From contig LNAC01000738.1 in assembly GCA_002007465.1 (NCBI GenBank), positions 281,628 to 345,627 of the forward strand: DNA of 64,000 nt, read 5' to 3'. Shown piece after piece: positions 34,056 through 46,805 of this stretch. Under the pieces are notes generated by a model. The model ran no database searches. It was not told the DNA's origin and saw only the letters and a program-made list of their open reading frames with translations. Position numbers and translations under genes: made by a program. Source of the stretch: Ailurus styani (Eukaryota > Chordata > Mammalia > Carnivora > Ailuridae). Positions within the stretch are counted from its first letter, which is position 1; every line of letters begins with the position of its first letter.

Positions 34056-35214
34056 AGTAAAGAGAAAAAGAAACTCAATAAAAAATAATAATGTTTCCAT
34101 TTAAAAATGAATAGGAAAAATACATTTTACTCAAAATAATAGCAAAAAAAAAAAAATCACAGAAGCACCACCCACCCAAAAATGAGCACCTATTTAGGCC
34201 TGCTATCTTTTAAGGTGCAGAGAAGTAGAACCACTGTCAATTCTTAGTCACCCAAATGACTAGTCTGCCTCTTCCTACCATCACAGAAATAAAATTTGGA
34301 ATGATCTTTCCAGGAATTTATAAGGAATTTCTTGGGGTTTCTCCAATACAGAAGCAAATACTGCTCAACACAGAGGGAAGTAAAAGTATTCCCAGAATAT
34401 TCGCACTCTAAAGATCCCTTCCTCTCAGAATTGATGACATTTCAGATGCTCTGAGAAATCGGGAATATAACTCAAGAAGATAAATTAGGGGATATTCCTG
34501 GGTGGCTAAACACACTGGCGGGAAATAGTGGCTCTGACCAGACATACCCTCAGTGGGGGTGAAAGACTGCTGTTTACCCAGCTGTGCTCTCCACTCAGTC
34601 CTTGACCCCAGCTGTTCTCTTTCAATCATAACAAATTAACAGTATTTACAGGCAAGTTTAAACATGCCATCTACAAATTGTCTCTGAATATATCAGGTAG
34701 AATACAGTCTTTAGATGTACTGAAATCTCCCTAAACGTCATATTTTTCCATCATATAATTGTATACTTTTATTGACAGAAAAGATGTTGGGTTAGGAAAA
34801 ACCTGCTGTTTTATTGATTTCCAACAACATTTCTTTATAACTAAAGTCACAGGGCAGTCTGCTTTCACTCAACAAAATGAGGCTTTGGAAATATACTTGT
34901 TTCGTGGAACTGGATGCAATCCACTCCATCCTAGAATTAGTAGACTTCAGACGTACTTGTTTATTTACTTGTCTGGTGAAAGGTAAATAATAAAACATTC
35001 TCCCCTGTTGATAAGGCAACAAGTGGGACTTAAGTTAGACAGAGGAAGACTTTTTTTGTATGTTAAAAGCAACAACAACAAAAAAACTGTGAAGAGATAT
35101 CAGATGTCAAATCAGACGACATTAAGTATTTTTCCTCTGAAGGTAATTTTTAATTTCCATATTTCAAGTGTAAATAACATAACGATTTCTAAAGTATAGT
35201 ATAGCATGCTACAA
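34056..35214. other. no recognised feature
   Basis: Contains an A13 run at 34143-34156 and otherwise unique-looking sequence. Frames at 34408-34629 and 34759-35022 have no domain. Confidence 0.45.
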
Positions 35215-35395
35215 TGTATTTTTAAATATAGTATCTCATTTAATCATTAACTCTTTTTCCAAATGGGAAAAATAAACTTAGGAAATTTAGGCAATTTACC
35301 TAACATCACACAGCTAGTAAGTGACAGAGTAGAACTGAGATCTGGTCTTTTGAAGCAATCCCAGAATTCTTTAGAAAATGGTTTGTTTTATACTC
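35215..35395 (-). mobile_element. MIR SINE
   Basis: Antisense MIR: 'tatctcatttaatcattaac', 'tttaggcaatttacctaac', 'atcacacagctagtaagtga' and 'agaactgagatctggtc'. Confidence 0.85.
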
Positions 35396-35849
35396 CATAG
35401 ACTTAAACTGCTCACATCTGAGCTTTCTCTGCTGAGACACTGTATAGACCAATATTGTCTGTTATCTCATTTCTTTCATTCTCTGGATATAGAAATACAT
35501 ACAAAACTTTGTATAATATATCATGGCAGAGATGAAGAGTTGCTTTCATTCTGACAGCTGATTTTACCCTCTTACTGGGCCATATCCTAATCCTCATTCT
35601 TTCTGAAGATTAAAGATGATGACATCCATACATTTAGGAAAGAATATTACAAACATCATTTTTGGAGTTTTAACTCAAAAAGAAAATAAAATGGGCATAT
35701 ATTAATTTTTCCCATACGATGACTATTTATCCCAAACTAATGGCTATTCTTCTTACACATTATATATATATTATAATTATGATTTATAAGTAACCTAAAT
35801 CTGGTCCTCAAATCAGCAAAATGTATTTCTCATATGTATCTGGTCTTTG
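35396..35849. other. no recognised feature
   Basis: AT-rich unique-looking sequence with a TATA patch at 35761-35770. Confidence 0.4.
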
Positions 35850-36660
35850 TCCACAGTTCCTGGCTCACAGCTTTCAGAATCCTTGGAACTTGCTGAGCAG
35901 TAAGTGTAATAGGAGCATCTTTTGTTATAATTCTTGGTCTCTTGTCCTCACTTCCTGAAATTAGGAAATTATGGCTTCAGAGTCATAAAGGTGAAATGGC
36001 TGTCTTGTTATTCATAATTCAGTTTATGTTAATGAGGTGACTTTTGGAAAGTACCTAAAGGACAGAGGCTGGTTGCCAGGGGAAACAATCTTGAATAGAG
36101 GATCAGAACTATCAGTCCCATCCCCTGATTTCCAGGTCAGGGAGAGGGGCTGAAGATTGAACCAATCACTAATGTCCAATGATTTAAGCATTTATGTCTA
36201 AAAAAAAAAAAAAGAAGAAGAAGGGGTTCAAAAGAGCTTCTGGATTGGTGACCACATGGAGATGCTACAGTCACATGTCTGGAAAAGGCATGGAAGCTCT
36301 GTGCCTTTTCCCCATACCTTACCCTGTACATTTTTTTCAATCTGGACATTCCTGCCTTATGGCCTTTTATAATAAACTGGTAACTTAGTAAGTAAAACAC
36401 TGCTTTGAGTTCTATGAGCCACTCTAGCAAATAAGTTGAGCCCAAAAAGGGAGTTGTTGGAACCTCCAACCTATAGACAGTTGGTCAGAAGCACAGATAA
36501 CAACCTGGACTTGTGACTGAAGTCAGGGCAGGAGGGCAGTCTTATAGGACTGAGCCCTTAACCTGTGGGATCTGATGCTATCTCTAGGCAGACAATGTCA
36601 GAATGGAGCTAATTACTGTGGTGTGGGAAACTGCCCCAATCCCCCAAAACACCTGCATCA
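35850..36660 (+). mobile_element. long ancient LTR (ERV-class not assigned)
   Basis: A long LTR I recognise by its order of blocks: 'tctcttgtcctcacttcctg', 'tttatgttaatgaggtgact', 'aaccaatcactaatgtccaa' then 'tgatttaa', 'cttctggattggtgaccaca', the polyadenylation region 'ttttataataaactggtaac', 'gagttctatgagccactcta', 'ggtcagaagcacagataaca' and 'ggactgagcccttaacctgt'. A poly(A)/GAA run at 36201-36221 interrupts it. Solo, no internal viral sequence next to it. Confidence 0.7.
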
Positions 36661-37654
36661 GATTTGGTAATCAGAATAGTTCAATAGTTGTAAAGTCAAT
36701 TTAGCAAAATACTTGCACATGATGACAGTACTATTCATCTATGAAATCACAGAACAGCATTGTCTATTATACATAGGTCCATCCACATTCACTCATGAAT
36801 TGTCATCTAAAACTGCTGGACAACTAAAAGCAAGACGAGACACAGACAAATGGAATGATTTCTAACCCATGGACCATGGTTTTACAAAATCCTACATTAA
36901 AATGTTTATCTTTCAAATAGAGCTATAGAAAATTTCTTAACCACTGAATGAAAGCCAACCAATAAACTCCTATAATTTTACCTTCTCTAGTTTTCTATTT
37001 CTTTTTCCGTCAATCTAAATGTGCCTGGCTATCAAGGTCTTTTCTCTATGTCTATTGCAAAAAGTATCTATTTTAAAATATGATTTTAAATAATTTTAAT
37101 AAATTAAATTTAAGCAGATGGCACTTTAAATTTGAAATAAGGCCATAAACAAGAAAGAGCCTCGGGCAATGGTGCAGGAAGGCAAATTGAAAATAACAGA
37201 ATGACATCAGACATATTCACTAAGGCATACAGAGTAGGAGAAAGAGATCATTTGCTGTTAGTAAAAAAGAAATACCTTCAGAATGACAAAGATGAACAGA
37301 TATTACCTGCTATGAGAATAATGAAAGATTCAACTGTGGTGATTTCAGTCCTATGGGATTTATAATACCTTTGTAAATAATACTAAAAATGTATTTAACA
37401 AGCGGGACTTTGAGGGCTTAAAACTAGATAACAAAAGACTGAAAGAGCTGAAGAAAAGTTATCAGAATCAGGTTGAAAAGAATATATATCAAATCACTTT
37501 GCGCTTTGATTTTTTCTTTGGAAATCCTTGCTTCATTTGGTACTATGAGATGTATTTTTAATAGTAAATGTACTTATCTACATTTTGCTAGATCATACTA
37601 AAATACTGGCATTTTCTTTCCCTCTGGTATTTGGTTCTCTCTCACATTCAATTC
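36661..37654. other. no recognised feature
   Basis: AT-rich unique-looking sequence; no repeat family, exon or RNA gene found. Confidence 0.45.
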
Positions 37655-37985
37655 AGTAAATTCACTCAACAAAGTTTTTACAATATCAATTGTGTGCAAG
37701 ACACTCTACCAGACCCTGAAAGAGATACAAATTTACAAGGTCCTGGGATTTTATAAATCACCTCTTTTAATAGTGAAAAAGAAGCATGTACCCAAATATT
37801 TTCAGTGCAAAATAATACAAGAACCATTGTAGGTGTAATGGAAAATAATAAAGGAAGGATAAACCTTATTTGACAGTCAGAGATGACATCGAAGAGATGA
37901 CATTTTGGGATAACTTGAGAAGAAATGGGATAAGTAGAAGGAGACCAGGAGCAATGATCTAGGGAAAAGAATAAGTAAGGCCACG
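37655..37985 (-). mobile_element. L2 LINE 3' end fragment
   Basis: Diverged antisense L2 tail: 'ttcactcaacaaagttttta', 'tgtgcaagacactctaccag', and further on 'gagatgacattttgggataa'. Confidence 0.55.
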
Positions 37986-39660
37986 AATAATAGAGTCATC
38001 CCAACTCATAACCCCAGGGTATCCAACTTCGGTGGCCAACTTTCAACCACCAGTGTCTTTATCCATTTGCCTGAATGTTTCCTCTGAAATGGCAGAATGC
38101 CGTTTTCCATAGATACGACTAACCAAAGAGCTGGGGAATTAATACTTCCCACAGTTGCTCAGTTTGCCTGACTGTGATGAATCTACACTGCCTCTCAGAG
38201 TGTTCCCAACGGAATTAAGTTCTAATTGCCTACAATAGGAGAGGCTCTGTAGCCCTTCATTCATAATCCTTTACTTGTTGCTCTCTTGTCTCTGTCTCAC
38301 TTTTCCACTTTTCTACTGACATTTCCTGCACCTCTGAAACAAATGTGAACCCTTCTACCAATGTTGTTTAGCAGGGGGGCTAAGTAAGAAAAATATGAAT
38401 GTTTAGGAATGAGGAAAAATTCAGAAAAGTGGGGAAGCATGGTCCATATTGGGATATCACAGAAGATAAGACTAGAAAGACAGGTTGTACCCATATGGTC
38501 CATGTTTCAGGCATTGCCTCTACTATGTCACTACACTAAAACATCATACATTAACTAAGGGCAGTGCAAAGTCAGAATGAAAAATGCTTCTTTCCCTTCA
38601 AATTATTTGAACAGAAACAGCATCATTCCCTCAATGCATCGATCAGTGTTTTCCCACTGATGCACTCAAAGAAGTTGAATGGTAGAAGGTGGAACATGTG
38701 TGGGAGTGGAATTGGTCTTGGCATGAGGTAGATGATGTTCTCTTTGGTTTAAGATGGATGGCTGGTACCTGTTTTCTCAAGAGAATATATGAAAATTTCT
38801 TTCATTATTTAATAAAGATCTATTTAAACACAGTGATTTGAACAGAGCAGATCCTCAAATATATTCTTAAATCATCTTCTAAAAAATAGTTAATTTTTCT
38901 TTCTAAGGCCTATCACAATGTGCTTTTATTTCCTGAGACCATCATGGTATCTCCCTACTAGGTAGAGCATAAAAAGACAGACACTCATTTCCTGTTATGG
39001 TCACTGCCCTTAAGCAAATATATCTTCCTTCTTTGTTAGACAGACTTGCATGTAATTGAATCTTTCCCCAAAAAGTATCTTAGTGTTTGATAAATACTAA
39101 ATTAACATCTATTATCTCCTTCATACATATGCATCAAAAAATACTACCCAATAATCTAGACTATTTACAAAATGATTGAGGAGCCCAGAGATGATACCTC
39201 AGTCCTCAGTGGAGACTGGTTTCTTCATGAGTCACTTTTCTTATCATCAATTTTAAACACTTCTGGAATTTTTATCTCAAAAGTTTCAACTTTCTAGGGA
39301 AAAAAATGAAAACAGTGAAAAGTCTAATCTGGGTTAATTTTAAATTCTTACAAAATGAAAGCTTCCTTATCACTGCAGTGGAAGCTGCAGGGGATGGGCA
39401 GCTTAAGGAATATCTATGAATGGTGGACTTTAAACTTTTCCAGAACTGCTCATACTTGGGTGGTATGAAAAGTTTGTGTCATTTTTAAAACTGAAATGTG
39501 CAAGTCTGATTTACAGTAATGACAGCTCCAAAAGAAAGGCAGGGTCCTTCAGAGGAAATTAACCCAGGGAGCTGCTTCTGTTTCAGAAGTCCTCACCTTC
39601 CTCTCCCTCCATCTGAACTGCTCTTAAAGTCTGTTGAGGCCTGTTTTGTATCTTCTTGAG
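37986..39660. other. repeat-poor block
   Basis: About 1.7 kb in which I recognise no interspersed repeat. No exon signals seen. A candidate for unique or conserved non-coding DNA. Confidence 0.45.
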
Positions 39661-39661
39661 G

Positions 39662-39692
<31 letters not shown>

Positions 39693-39701
39693 ACTCTCTC
39701 T
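39662..39701. repeat. (TC)n microsatellite
   Basis: About 13 CT units followed by two interruptions (TTTC, AC). Confidence 0.95.
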
Positions 39702-39814
39702 AGAGATGAAGGAGATAAAAGAGTCTGTAGTTTAATTTTGGTTCTAGGTAATGACTCTGCACCTCAGTGCTACAAAAAGAACTGAATTGAATTATGTTTA
39801 CTCTATAGAAGTAT

Positions 39815-40002
39815 TATTTTAAAAGATTACTTGACAGAGAGAGAGAGAGAGAGCACAAGCAGGGGGAGCAGCAGGCAGAGGGAGCGGGAGAAGCAGGCTC
39901 CCCGCTGAGCCTAGAGCCTGATGTGGCTCGATCCCAAGACTCTGGGATCATGAACTGAGCCAAAGGCAGATGCTTAACCCACTGAACCACCCAAGTGCCC
40001 CA
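39815..40002 (-). mobile_element. CAN SINE, antisense
   Basis: Minus-strand head 'ggggcacttgggtggttcag', 'tgggttaagcatctgcc', body with 'ctgctgctccccctgcttg', the widely shared caniform type rather than the mustelid-like one. Flanks actctatagaagtatta and actctatagaacttata (from 39800 and 40003) form the target duplication. An internal GA tract lies at 39837-39854. Confidence 0.95.
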
Positions 40003-40589
40003 ACTCTATAGAACTTATAAAGGAAAACCTTTTTTGGCTTTTCCTTCTGAATTTTTATTTTACATTAATGTGCTTCCAAGTCACTTACAGAAGTAACAGA
40101 GGCAATAACGTAGCATGTTTCTTTCCACCTTTATTGAGAACATCATTAAAACCAGACAGGTAAACCAAACCACCTCTCTTTCTTCCTGTTCATGAGTTTG
40201 AAAATGAATTCCACGACCAAAGCTACAGCTGCTGACACCAAACAGATGTGTTCTGTCAGAGCCTGACTCTGGTGCTGCAAGTTCAACTTACCCTGAGTTT
40301 ATTCTCAGGACATAGCAGGAATAAATTGTTACATTTATGATAATTTCTATCCAGAAGGGAAATGATTTTGAATGGAATTGAGTAGAAAATTCACCTTCAG
40401 GGACTGACAGGATAGTGACAGCTTTAGACATCAAAGTCAACCCCTATATAAGGGAAGGCAGTTCTTGAACTTAAAAATGGAAGATAATGTGCCTGGGTTC
40501 AGTAAACATCCATTCCAACCTCTTTTTTAATGCAGAGAAAGCTAAAAGTTACATTTCCCCTGTTGAGTAAATGTTAAAATTCACGGATG
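40003..40589. other. no recognised feature
   Basis: Unique-looking sequence between the SINE and an L1 tail. Confidence 0.4.
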
Positions 40590-40905
40590 TATTAACGGTA
40601 TTGTAGTTATGTAGGAAAATGTCCTTGTTCTTAGAATATTCGTGTTGAATTATTTAGGGGTAAAGTGTCATGATGTATGCACCTTAACTTTCAAATGGTT
40701 CTGCAAAAAAGTCAGTCATGTGTGGAGGGACATAGAGAGTAAAGCATGTATTTTATGAAGGGGGAGGGAGGGAAAGAGAGAATGCAAATATGGCGATAGT
40801 TCAAAAGTTGATCAAATAAGTAAATGATAATAAGGTACTCACATACTATTCTTTCAATTTCCCCGTAGTTTAAGTGGTAAATTTTTTAAAAAGTGAATAG
40901 GTAAA
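40590..40905 (+). mobile_element. old L1 3' end
   Basis: Matches an L1M-type 3' UTR I recognise: 'ggtattgtagttatgtagga' followed by 'aaatgtccttgttcttag', 'atttaggggtaaagtgtcat', 'tttcaaatggttctgcaaaa', then 'gcaaatatggcgatagttca' and the end 'ctattctttcaatttccc'. A GGGA/GA-rich patch at 40760-40780 occupies the usual simple-repeat position. Confidence 0.75.
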
Positions 40906-41899
40906 CAAAAGTATATTTAATTCCATCAATTTCTGACAAATGTTAATCAGTACATTCTCTCTTGAAATGAGAGTTGATTAAATGTAAATCATTGCTAATT
41001 TTGTTTTTTCTCACCAGCCTTGGAAAAGAATGTCTTTCAATTCTTAGGACTCTAAATTTTTTACCTAAAATACACTTCTGAAAAAAGACAATATAAAACA
41101 TGTGTCATGTTTATCCAATTTCTAATTAAGTTTTGTTTCTCTTTATTTGTGTGATTAGTGTCTAAGTCAAAAGAGCACTGTAACAAAATAGCATAATTAT
41201 TATAAAGATTAAACAAAGCCTTTCTATTAAAAAAAATACCTTCCCAGATTCTCGGGTAGCTAGGTTTCTCAATGTGACTCGTGTTCCATCAATTTATGCC
41301 CTGTGTAAACTTTGATCCCTAGAAAAGTTATGTGAGATAGATAGGGAGTACATTTATTTTGCTGACATAGAATATGGCAGATATGATAGTGGCTCTAGAG
41401 CTCTATTAGCAACTTCTCAATTTGCAGCTTTTTTCCCTGGCATTTCTGTGGCAGAGCTAGTATGTTTTGCAAACAGCAGTGGTGACAGCAGCTTCCGGGA
41501 CTGTCAGCTTTCCGTGAAGGCAGAGGTAAACTTAACAATTGCAGTAGATCAGTTCTGAGCCCAGAAATCGTTCCTTAACTTTAGCCTAGAACCGATTCCC
41601 GGCCTTTTCAATAATTTTGTGGGTTTCTATTTGTTGGTGTAAAACTGTTACTCTTATCAATTAGATTATATGATGTTGTCTGCAACTTCACCTTTTCAAT
41701 ATACCAGTCATCCTCTTTACCCATCGATGATCAATATTAATTAGAATTTCTAAAACACTGCTGAATTTATTTTCAATGTATGGTGTTTCCCTCTCTCCCC
41801 GCCTCAATCTTTCTACTCTGTCTTTCCAAAGAACCACTTACATCTTAGTTAAGTAAATATCAATTTATTATTCCCAAGTATTTTCTCTCCTTTTCTTTT
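40906..41899. other. repeat-poor block
   Basis: No interspersed repeat recognised. Contains AT-rich motifs such as 'gttgattaaatgtaaatcat' near 40974. No exon detected. Confidence 0.4.
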
Positions 41900-42180
41900 A
41901 AGAGACATGATCTCCCCTCACATACTGACATTAGCTTGGCCATCTGATCTGCTATGGCCATTGGAATGTGAGCAGAACATAAGCCATGTGTGAGTAGATG
42001 CTTTAAGAGCCATTGGCTTGTTCAATATTGCTACTTCCTCTCTCACATAAGAATGATTTGCCTTGGGTAAAGGAAGCTACCTCCACTCAGAATCCAGAAT
42101 AGTGAAGGGACAGAGGGATAGAACCACAGATGAGCTACAGGAGAAGGTGATATGGGCAAGTATGAATATTTGTTTCTAAA
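41900..42180 (+). mobile_element. possible ancient LTR fragment
   Basis: 'ctgctatggccattggaatg' followed by 'tgagcagaacataagcc' and 'cttggtttgcc'-like blocks resemble the 'gtgacttgctttggccaatgg' LTR group. Weak and unassigned. Confidence 0.3.
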
Positions 42181-42469
42181 AACCATTTTGGGGTTTTAGT
42201 GAAGGCTATGCTACCATAGGTGCAATCTTTGGATTTATTCCTCAGTTCTTTCTGCCCTGTCTCTCTAAAATTCCTCTAAGTATATTTTAATTAAATAATT
42301 CAACTTGGAATTTACCATCAATCCTCTTCTTCACAGACGTGTTTTGAAGGGACCCACTAGGAACATAATCAGTGTCCCTTGTTTGAACAAATAATATGTG
42401 CAGAGAAAATGAACTATCCATTTCTTTATAAATTATTCTTATTCTAATAAACATATTTGGCAATTGTTT

Positions 42470-42575
42470 TTGTCTGCCTTTTGCTCATCTTTGAATCTCC
42501 AGCTTCTATCTTGGTGCTTGACAGAAAATAGATGCTTAATAAATATGTCCAGTGTATATGTAAATGAATAAATTA
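42470..42575 (+). mobile_element. L2 LINE 3' terminus
   Basis: 'tgaatctccagcttctatct', 'tggtgcttgacagaaaatag', 'atgcttaataaatatgtcc' and 'aaatgaataaatt' follow the L2 tail. Confidence 0.7.
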
Positions 42576-43606
42576 ATTTTCCCCAAGATGTGTAACAATT
42601 GGGAGAATGGCATGATTTTTCCACCCTTTTCTTCTACCTTGATCCTCTTATAAAAGTTTTTATGCTGCATTCTATCCCAAATGATGAAAGAAAACAGAGT
42701 TATCAGTAAAATGGGATTTAAAATGCAGGATACTCAGATTTTTCCTTTAGTTGCTTTAAATCCTTCATTATGGCCAAATGCAACATTACATTAAAGAACT
42801 TATTGTGGTTGGCTTTAGGACTTCTTTTGTTCTTTGTTTGTTTGTTTTTTACCTTATATCTCCCAATCTTTTGGAGGAAGATGATATGCCATTAAAAATA
42901 GCAAGTTGACACTCAAGATGTCAAATCTCTCATTGATTTTAGTTCTAGAAATATCAGAGGTGTGGAATGGTGAAAATTAATGAACTGTAGAAGCAAGCAG
43001 GATTTAAAATATGTTACACTGAGGGCATGAGCAGAGGGAATGGGATAAAAAGAGAGTAGGCAGTGGTTGGAGAGTGGGATGTTTAGGAACTGAGATTCCG
43101 GAAGAGGTGCCATCTAAGGTATTCCTGTTGCATTACGAGCAACAAGGCTACACCTTCAACTCTGCTTTAAGTCTCCACAGCTAAATATCCAAGTTCATCA
43201 CGACAAGCTCTGCTTTTCACTTAGCCTCAGGCCAAAATTCAGCTAAGTTTCTGCCACTGAGAGAATCTACTTGTCTCCCGTTTCCAGTAACATGCTCCTC
43301 ATTTCACTTCCATGTGAATCTTCACTGGGGAAGCCTTCAATGTCCTATTTCTCCTAATAGTCTGTTCATGCTAATTTAAGTGTTTGCTAAAATAATGTAT
43401 GTTTTCTCTACCATTTTCTTAAATTCCTTCTGAGCCCTCAGAGGCAGAATTGTTAACATGTACATTTCTATTAACAGTCTCTTCAAGGCAATCTGGGCTC
43501 GTTCTTCTGTATTCCAAATTCTTTCAGCTTCTGTTCACTGCCCAATTCCAAAACCACTTTCACATTTTTAGGGCACAGCAGCTCCATACCAGATACCAAA
43601 ACGCAA
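42576..43606. other. no recognised feature
   Basis: Anonymous sequence with a small (TTTG)n patch at 42830-42848. Confidence 0.4.
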
Positions 43607-44062
43607 ACTCCTATTGCTACTATAAGAAATTATCACAATGTTAATAACTTAAAAAAATACCAATTTATTATCTTACTGCTCTGAAGGCCACACGTCTGAA
43701 ACGTAATGAGCTAAAATCAAGGTGTCAGGAAGGCTGGCTGCACTTCTTACAGAGGCTCTAGGGGCAAATCCATTTCCTTGCCATCTCCAGTTTCTACATT
43801 CCCTGACTTGCAGCCTCCTTTCATATTCAAAGCTAACAATGGCCAGTCAATCTCATATTGCTTCATGACACTTAAGGACTCGTGTGATGATAGAGGGCCC
43901 ATGAGATAATCCAAAAGAACAGCCTTATTTTAAGGTCAGATGATTAGAAAGCTTAACTTCATCTATAACCTTAATCACCTTGTCACATAACAACATGTTC
44001 ACAAGTTCTAGAGATTAGGACATGGACATCTTTAGGGGGACCAATATTCGGCCTATCACAGA
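43607..44062 (-). mobile_element. MLT1-like LTR, antisense
   Basis: Antisense MaLR order: 'cctattgctactataagaaa', 'gctctgaaggccacacgtct', 'aaaatcaaggtgtcagga', 'ggctctaggggcaaatcc', 'tagagattaggacatggaca' and 'tctttagggggaccaatatt'. About 455 bp, near full length. Confidence 0.85.
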
Positions 44063-44617
44063 CATGATGTAAAGATTTAAAAAAATTAAAGGCAGCTTTT
44101 TTGAAAAGACGAGTCAAATGAAGATACACACATAGCACAGCGTCAAAAATGAAGAATGGGCAAATCTCTAGATGCAGTGTATGACTTTCACACCTGCATC
44201 TCCTACCCTCACCTCACTGTGAATGCCACTCTGGTGCACGAGATTTCACTTACCATGAGTGTTCTGTTGGAAACCCAGACGATGCAACCAAATTCATAAT
44301 CTTATACTGAAGATATACTTCATGACATCATTTTAATATGGATAAGTTACCTTAAGTCTTTCTTTTGCGTGAGTTATCATTGCTAACAATACCATGATTT
44401 TTACAGCTATGCGGGCTCAAATCTTGGCTTTGTCCTTGATTTTCTCTTCACTACTACTTCTCTTCACTGACTTGGAATGTCACTGCCAAACTGATCACCA
44501 AATGAGCCATAAATAAATAAATAAATAAGGCTCTACAAAGAGAAAAATGGGGCTTTCCTATTTAAATTTTTGTTGACATTACATATTTAAACCTTCCCTA
44601 TTGCTTCTGGAGAGAAC
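44063..44617. other. no recognised feature
   Basis: Unique-looking sequence with an (AAAT)n patch at 44511-44528. Confidence 0.4.
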
Positions 44618-45093
44618 TAGTTTCTAAATATGACCTCCAATGAATCCCTTCTTTTGATATTCACATGCCTTCCACATTGAAACTGGGCTCCCTGCCACAT
44701 ACTAATCAATAGAATATGGCAGAGGTGTCAATTCTAAGGCTAGCATTTAAGACATGGGCAGATTTTAATTCCTTTCTCTTGGAATGCTCACTCTTGGGAG
44801 CTCTGAATCTCCATGTAAGAAGTCCTACTTTCCTGATGGACAGTCTAAATGGAGAAACCATATGGAGAGGAAGAGAGCTCCAGCTATGGCAGCATCTTTG
44901 TCAAGACTAAAGATGAATTCAGCCCCATTTACTGTCTGACTGTCATCATATGAGGAGTATCATAGGAGATCAGTGGAAAATCTCACCCAGTCAACCCAGA
45001 GAATCTTGAGAAGAAAACAAGGGGAAGGAGAAAGGCTCTCCAAAACCTTAGGAGTCGTTTATTTCACAGCAATAGATAATAAAGACACTAATT
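44618..45093 (+). mobile_element. MaLR-like LTR, same family as 23017-23416
   Basis: Shared landmarks 'aatcaatagaatatggcaga', 'ctctcttggaatgctcactc'-type block, 'accatatggagaggaagaga' and 'cacagcaatagataataaag' near the 3' end. The polyadenylation segment is eroded. Frames within it carry no domain. Confidence 0.65.
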
Positions 45094-45289
45094 TAAATCT
45101 GCGTGAAAATGGTAACATTTATATACCTCACTGGAGTAAACAGCTGAGACCGAGTAGACCAAAGTGAGCCTCAGCTTACCTGTAACTCATTTACAGTATT
45201 GATTGTCTAAACACACCCACACCCCCCTGTCCCTAAGTTTGTGATCATATGAGCATCTGACAGTGAGGTCCCTTTGGCTCCAAGCATGG

Positions 45290-45632
45290 CCAGCCTCCTA
45301 TGCCTTTCAAAAATCCACTAATCCTCCAAGGCCAGGTTCTTTGAGTCTCATTTGCCAGGAACCTCCTCCAAAGCTTCCAGAGGAATATAGTTTTGTCCAT
45401 CTCCTTTGAGCCACTAAATCATTTACCTCTCATTTATGTGGTTGATTTAATTTTCTTTTAATCATCATTTTAATTTATTTAAGAACCAGGCTCTTTTTTT
45501 TTAATCTTCATTATGTTCATGGGAGAACCGGTCTTTCTTACCTACTGGATCAAAATGTAATTTTTCATCTGTGCCTCTCAGCAATGCCTTTTAAAAACAG
45601 TTGAGTATTTGCTGAATGACAGTATAAATCCT
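45290..45632 (+). mobile_element. L2 LINE 3' end
   Basis: 'aatcctccaaggccaggttc', 'tttgccaggaacctcctcc', 'ttcatctgtgcctctcagca' and 'gagtatttgctgaatgacag' follow L2 in order. Confidence 0.6.
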
Positions 45633-45865
45633 CAATGAGCATCTAACCTTTCAGAGTAAAACACTGCACTTGTGGGACTAAAGATGGTGATTTGGACAAT
45701 GTTAATTGGGTAAAATGGGGAGAAGTGTTTTTGGGGTCAGATAAATTTTCAAGATTATATTAGTAATATATTTTAAAGATTCGCCACCAATAGTATTCGG
45801 ATTCCTCTTCTAGTATTTTTCTGATATTATTTCTCATCGCCCTATTAAACTAAATACCCTGCTTT

Positions 45866-45989
45866 TTACTCCTTACTTAGCAGGGAGCCTGCTTCTCCCT
45901 CTCCCTCTGCCTGCTACTCCACCTGCTTGTGCTCTCTCTGTCAAATAAATAAATAAAATTTAAAAAAAATAAATACTAACCTAAAAAAA
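45866..45989 (+). mobile_element. 5'-truncated CAN SINE with perfect target duplication
   Basis: Only the 3' half is present ('cagggagcctgcttctccc', 'ctctctgtcaaataaataaa', then the A-rich tail), yet taaataccctgcttt flanks it exactly at 45851-45865 and 45990-46004. The tRNA-like head with the pol III promoter is absent, so this copy was truncated on insertion and cannot be a source element. Confidence 0.93.
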
Positions 45990-46004
45990 TAAATACCCTG
46001 CTTT

Positions 46005-46654
46005 CTAATATTCTAACACTTTAGTGTCCTCTTTCTCTAAACTTCCCTTCATACCCAGAAGCCTGGCAATTATTTGTCCTACCCATGTCACTTTGTGTTT
46101 CAGGGAATATGGTGACAAAGCAGAGAATAAACTATTGAATTTTCCCTATGTGTTTTATGATCACAAGTATGAAACACTAGAATAAACTATAACATAAAAA
46201 CCCATGCTTAATTGCAAATAGAAATAGATGTTTATTTCTTAATACACAGGAGGAAAAACCCACAGATGTAAAATACAGTGTGAAGTGCCACAGAAAGAAT
46301 ACCAGGGTAAAATAATCCCTAACTTAAAATAGTAGTTTTATAGTAATTATTAGCGATGAAAATTGCATCAGCATCAATAACACAGCTGTTGACACCTCAC
46401 AACACATGACAAGCGGTGTTGTTGCACAGCAGCCAGAATGAGTGGGAACTTAATAAGTGCTATCCCTGATAATAAATTAACAACATATTTTGAATATACA
46501 CAAAAAATTGACCAACTCAAGCAAAAATGTTTCCACTTTCCCCCATGGAATTTTTCCTAGCAGTAAAGTAAATGAAATCATCATTTCACTCTCCTCACCT
46601 GGCATCAGGGTCAGCTCTAGTAAAATGCTGCTACAGGAAAGCTTCTGGTTTGTT
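46005..46654. other. no recognised feature
   Basis: Anonymous sequence; no repeat or exon recognised. Confidence 0.4.
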
Positions 46655-46805
46655 GCTCCTTAGAGCAGCAGCATCTGCACCATGCTGGAACTTGTTAGTA
46701 ACGGAGAATCTCAGGCCCACCCAGAACTCCTGAGTCTGAATCTGCATTTGAACAAAGTACCCTGGGAAATTGGCTTGCCTGCTAAAGTTGGTGAAGCCCT
46801 GTGCT
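46655..46805 (+). mobile_element. MER5A-like hAT MITE
   Basis: 'cagcagcatctgcaccatgc', 'tggaacttgttagtaacgga' then 'gaatctcaggcccaccc', 'gagtctgaatctgcatttga' match MER5A in order. The terminal inverted repeats are eroded, so ends are approximate. Confidence 0.75.

Noticed and set aside
39837..39854. GA tract as a separate microsatellite
   Set aside because: It is the CT-rich body of an antisense SINE.
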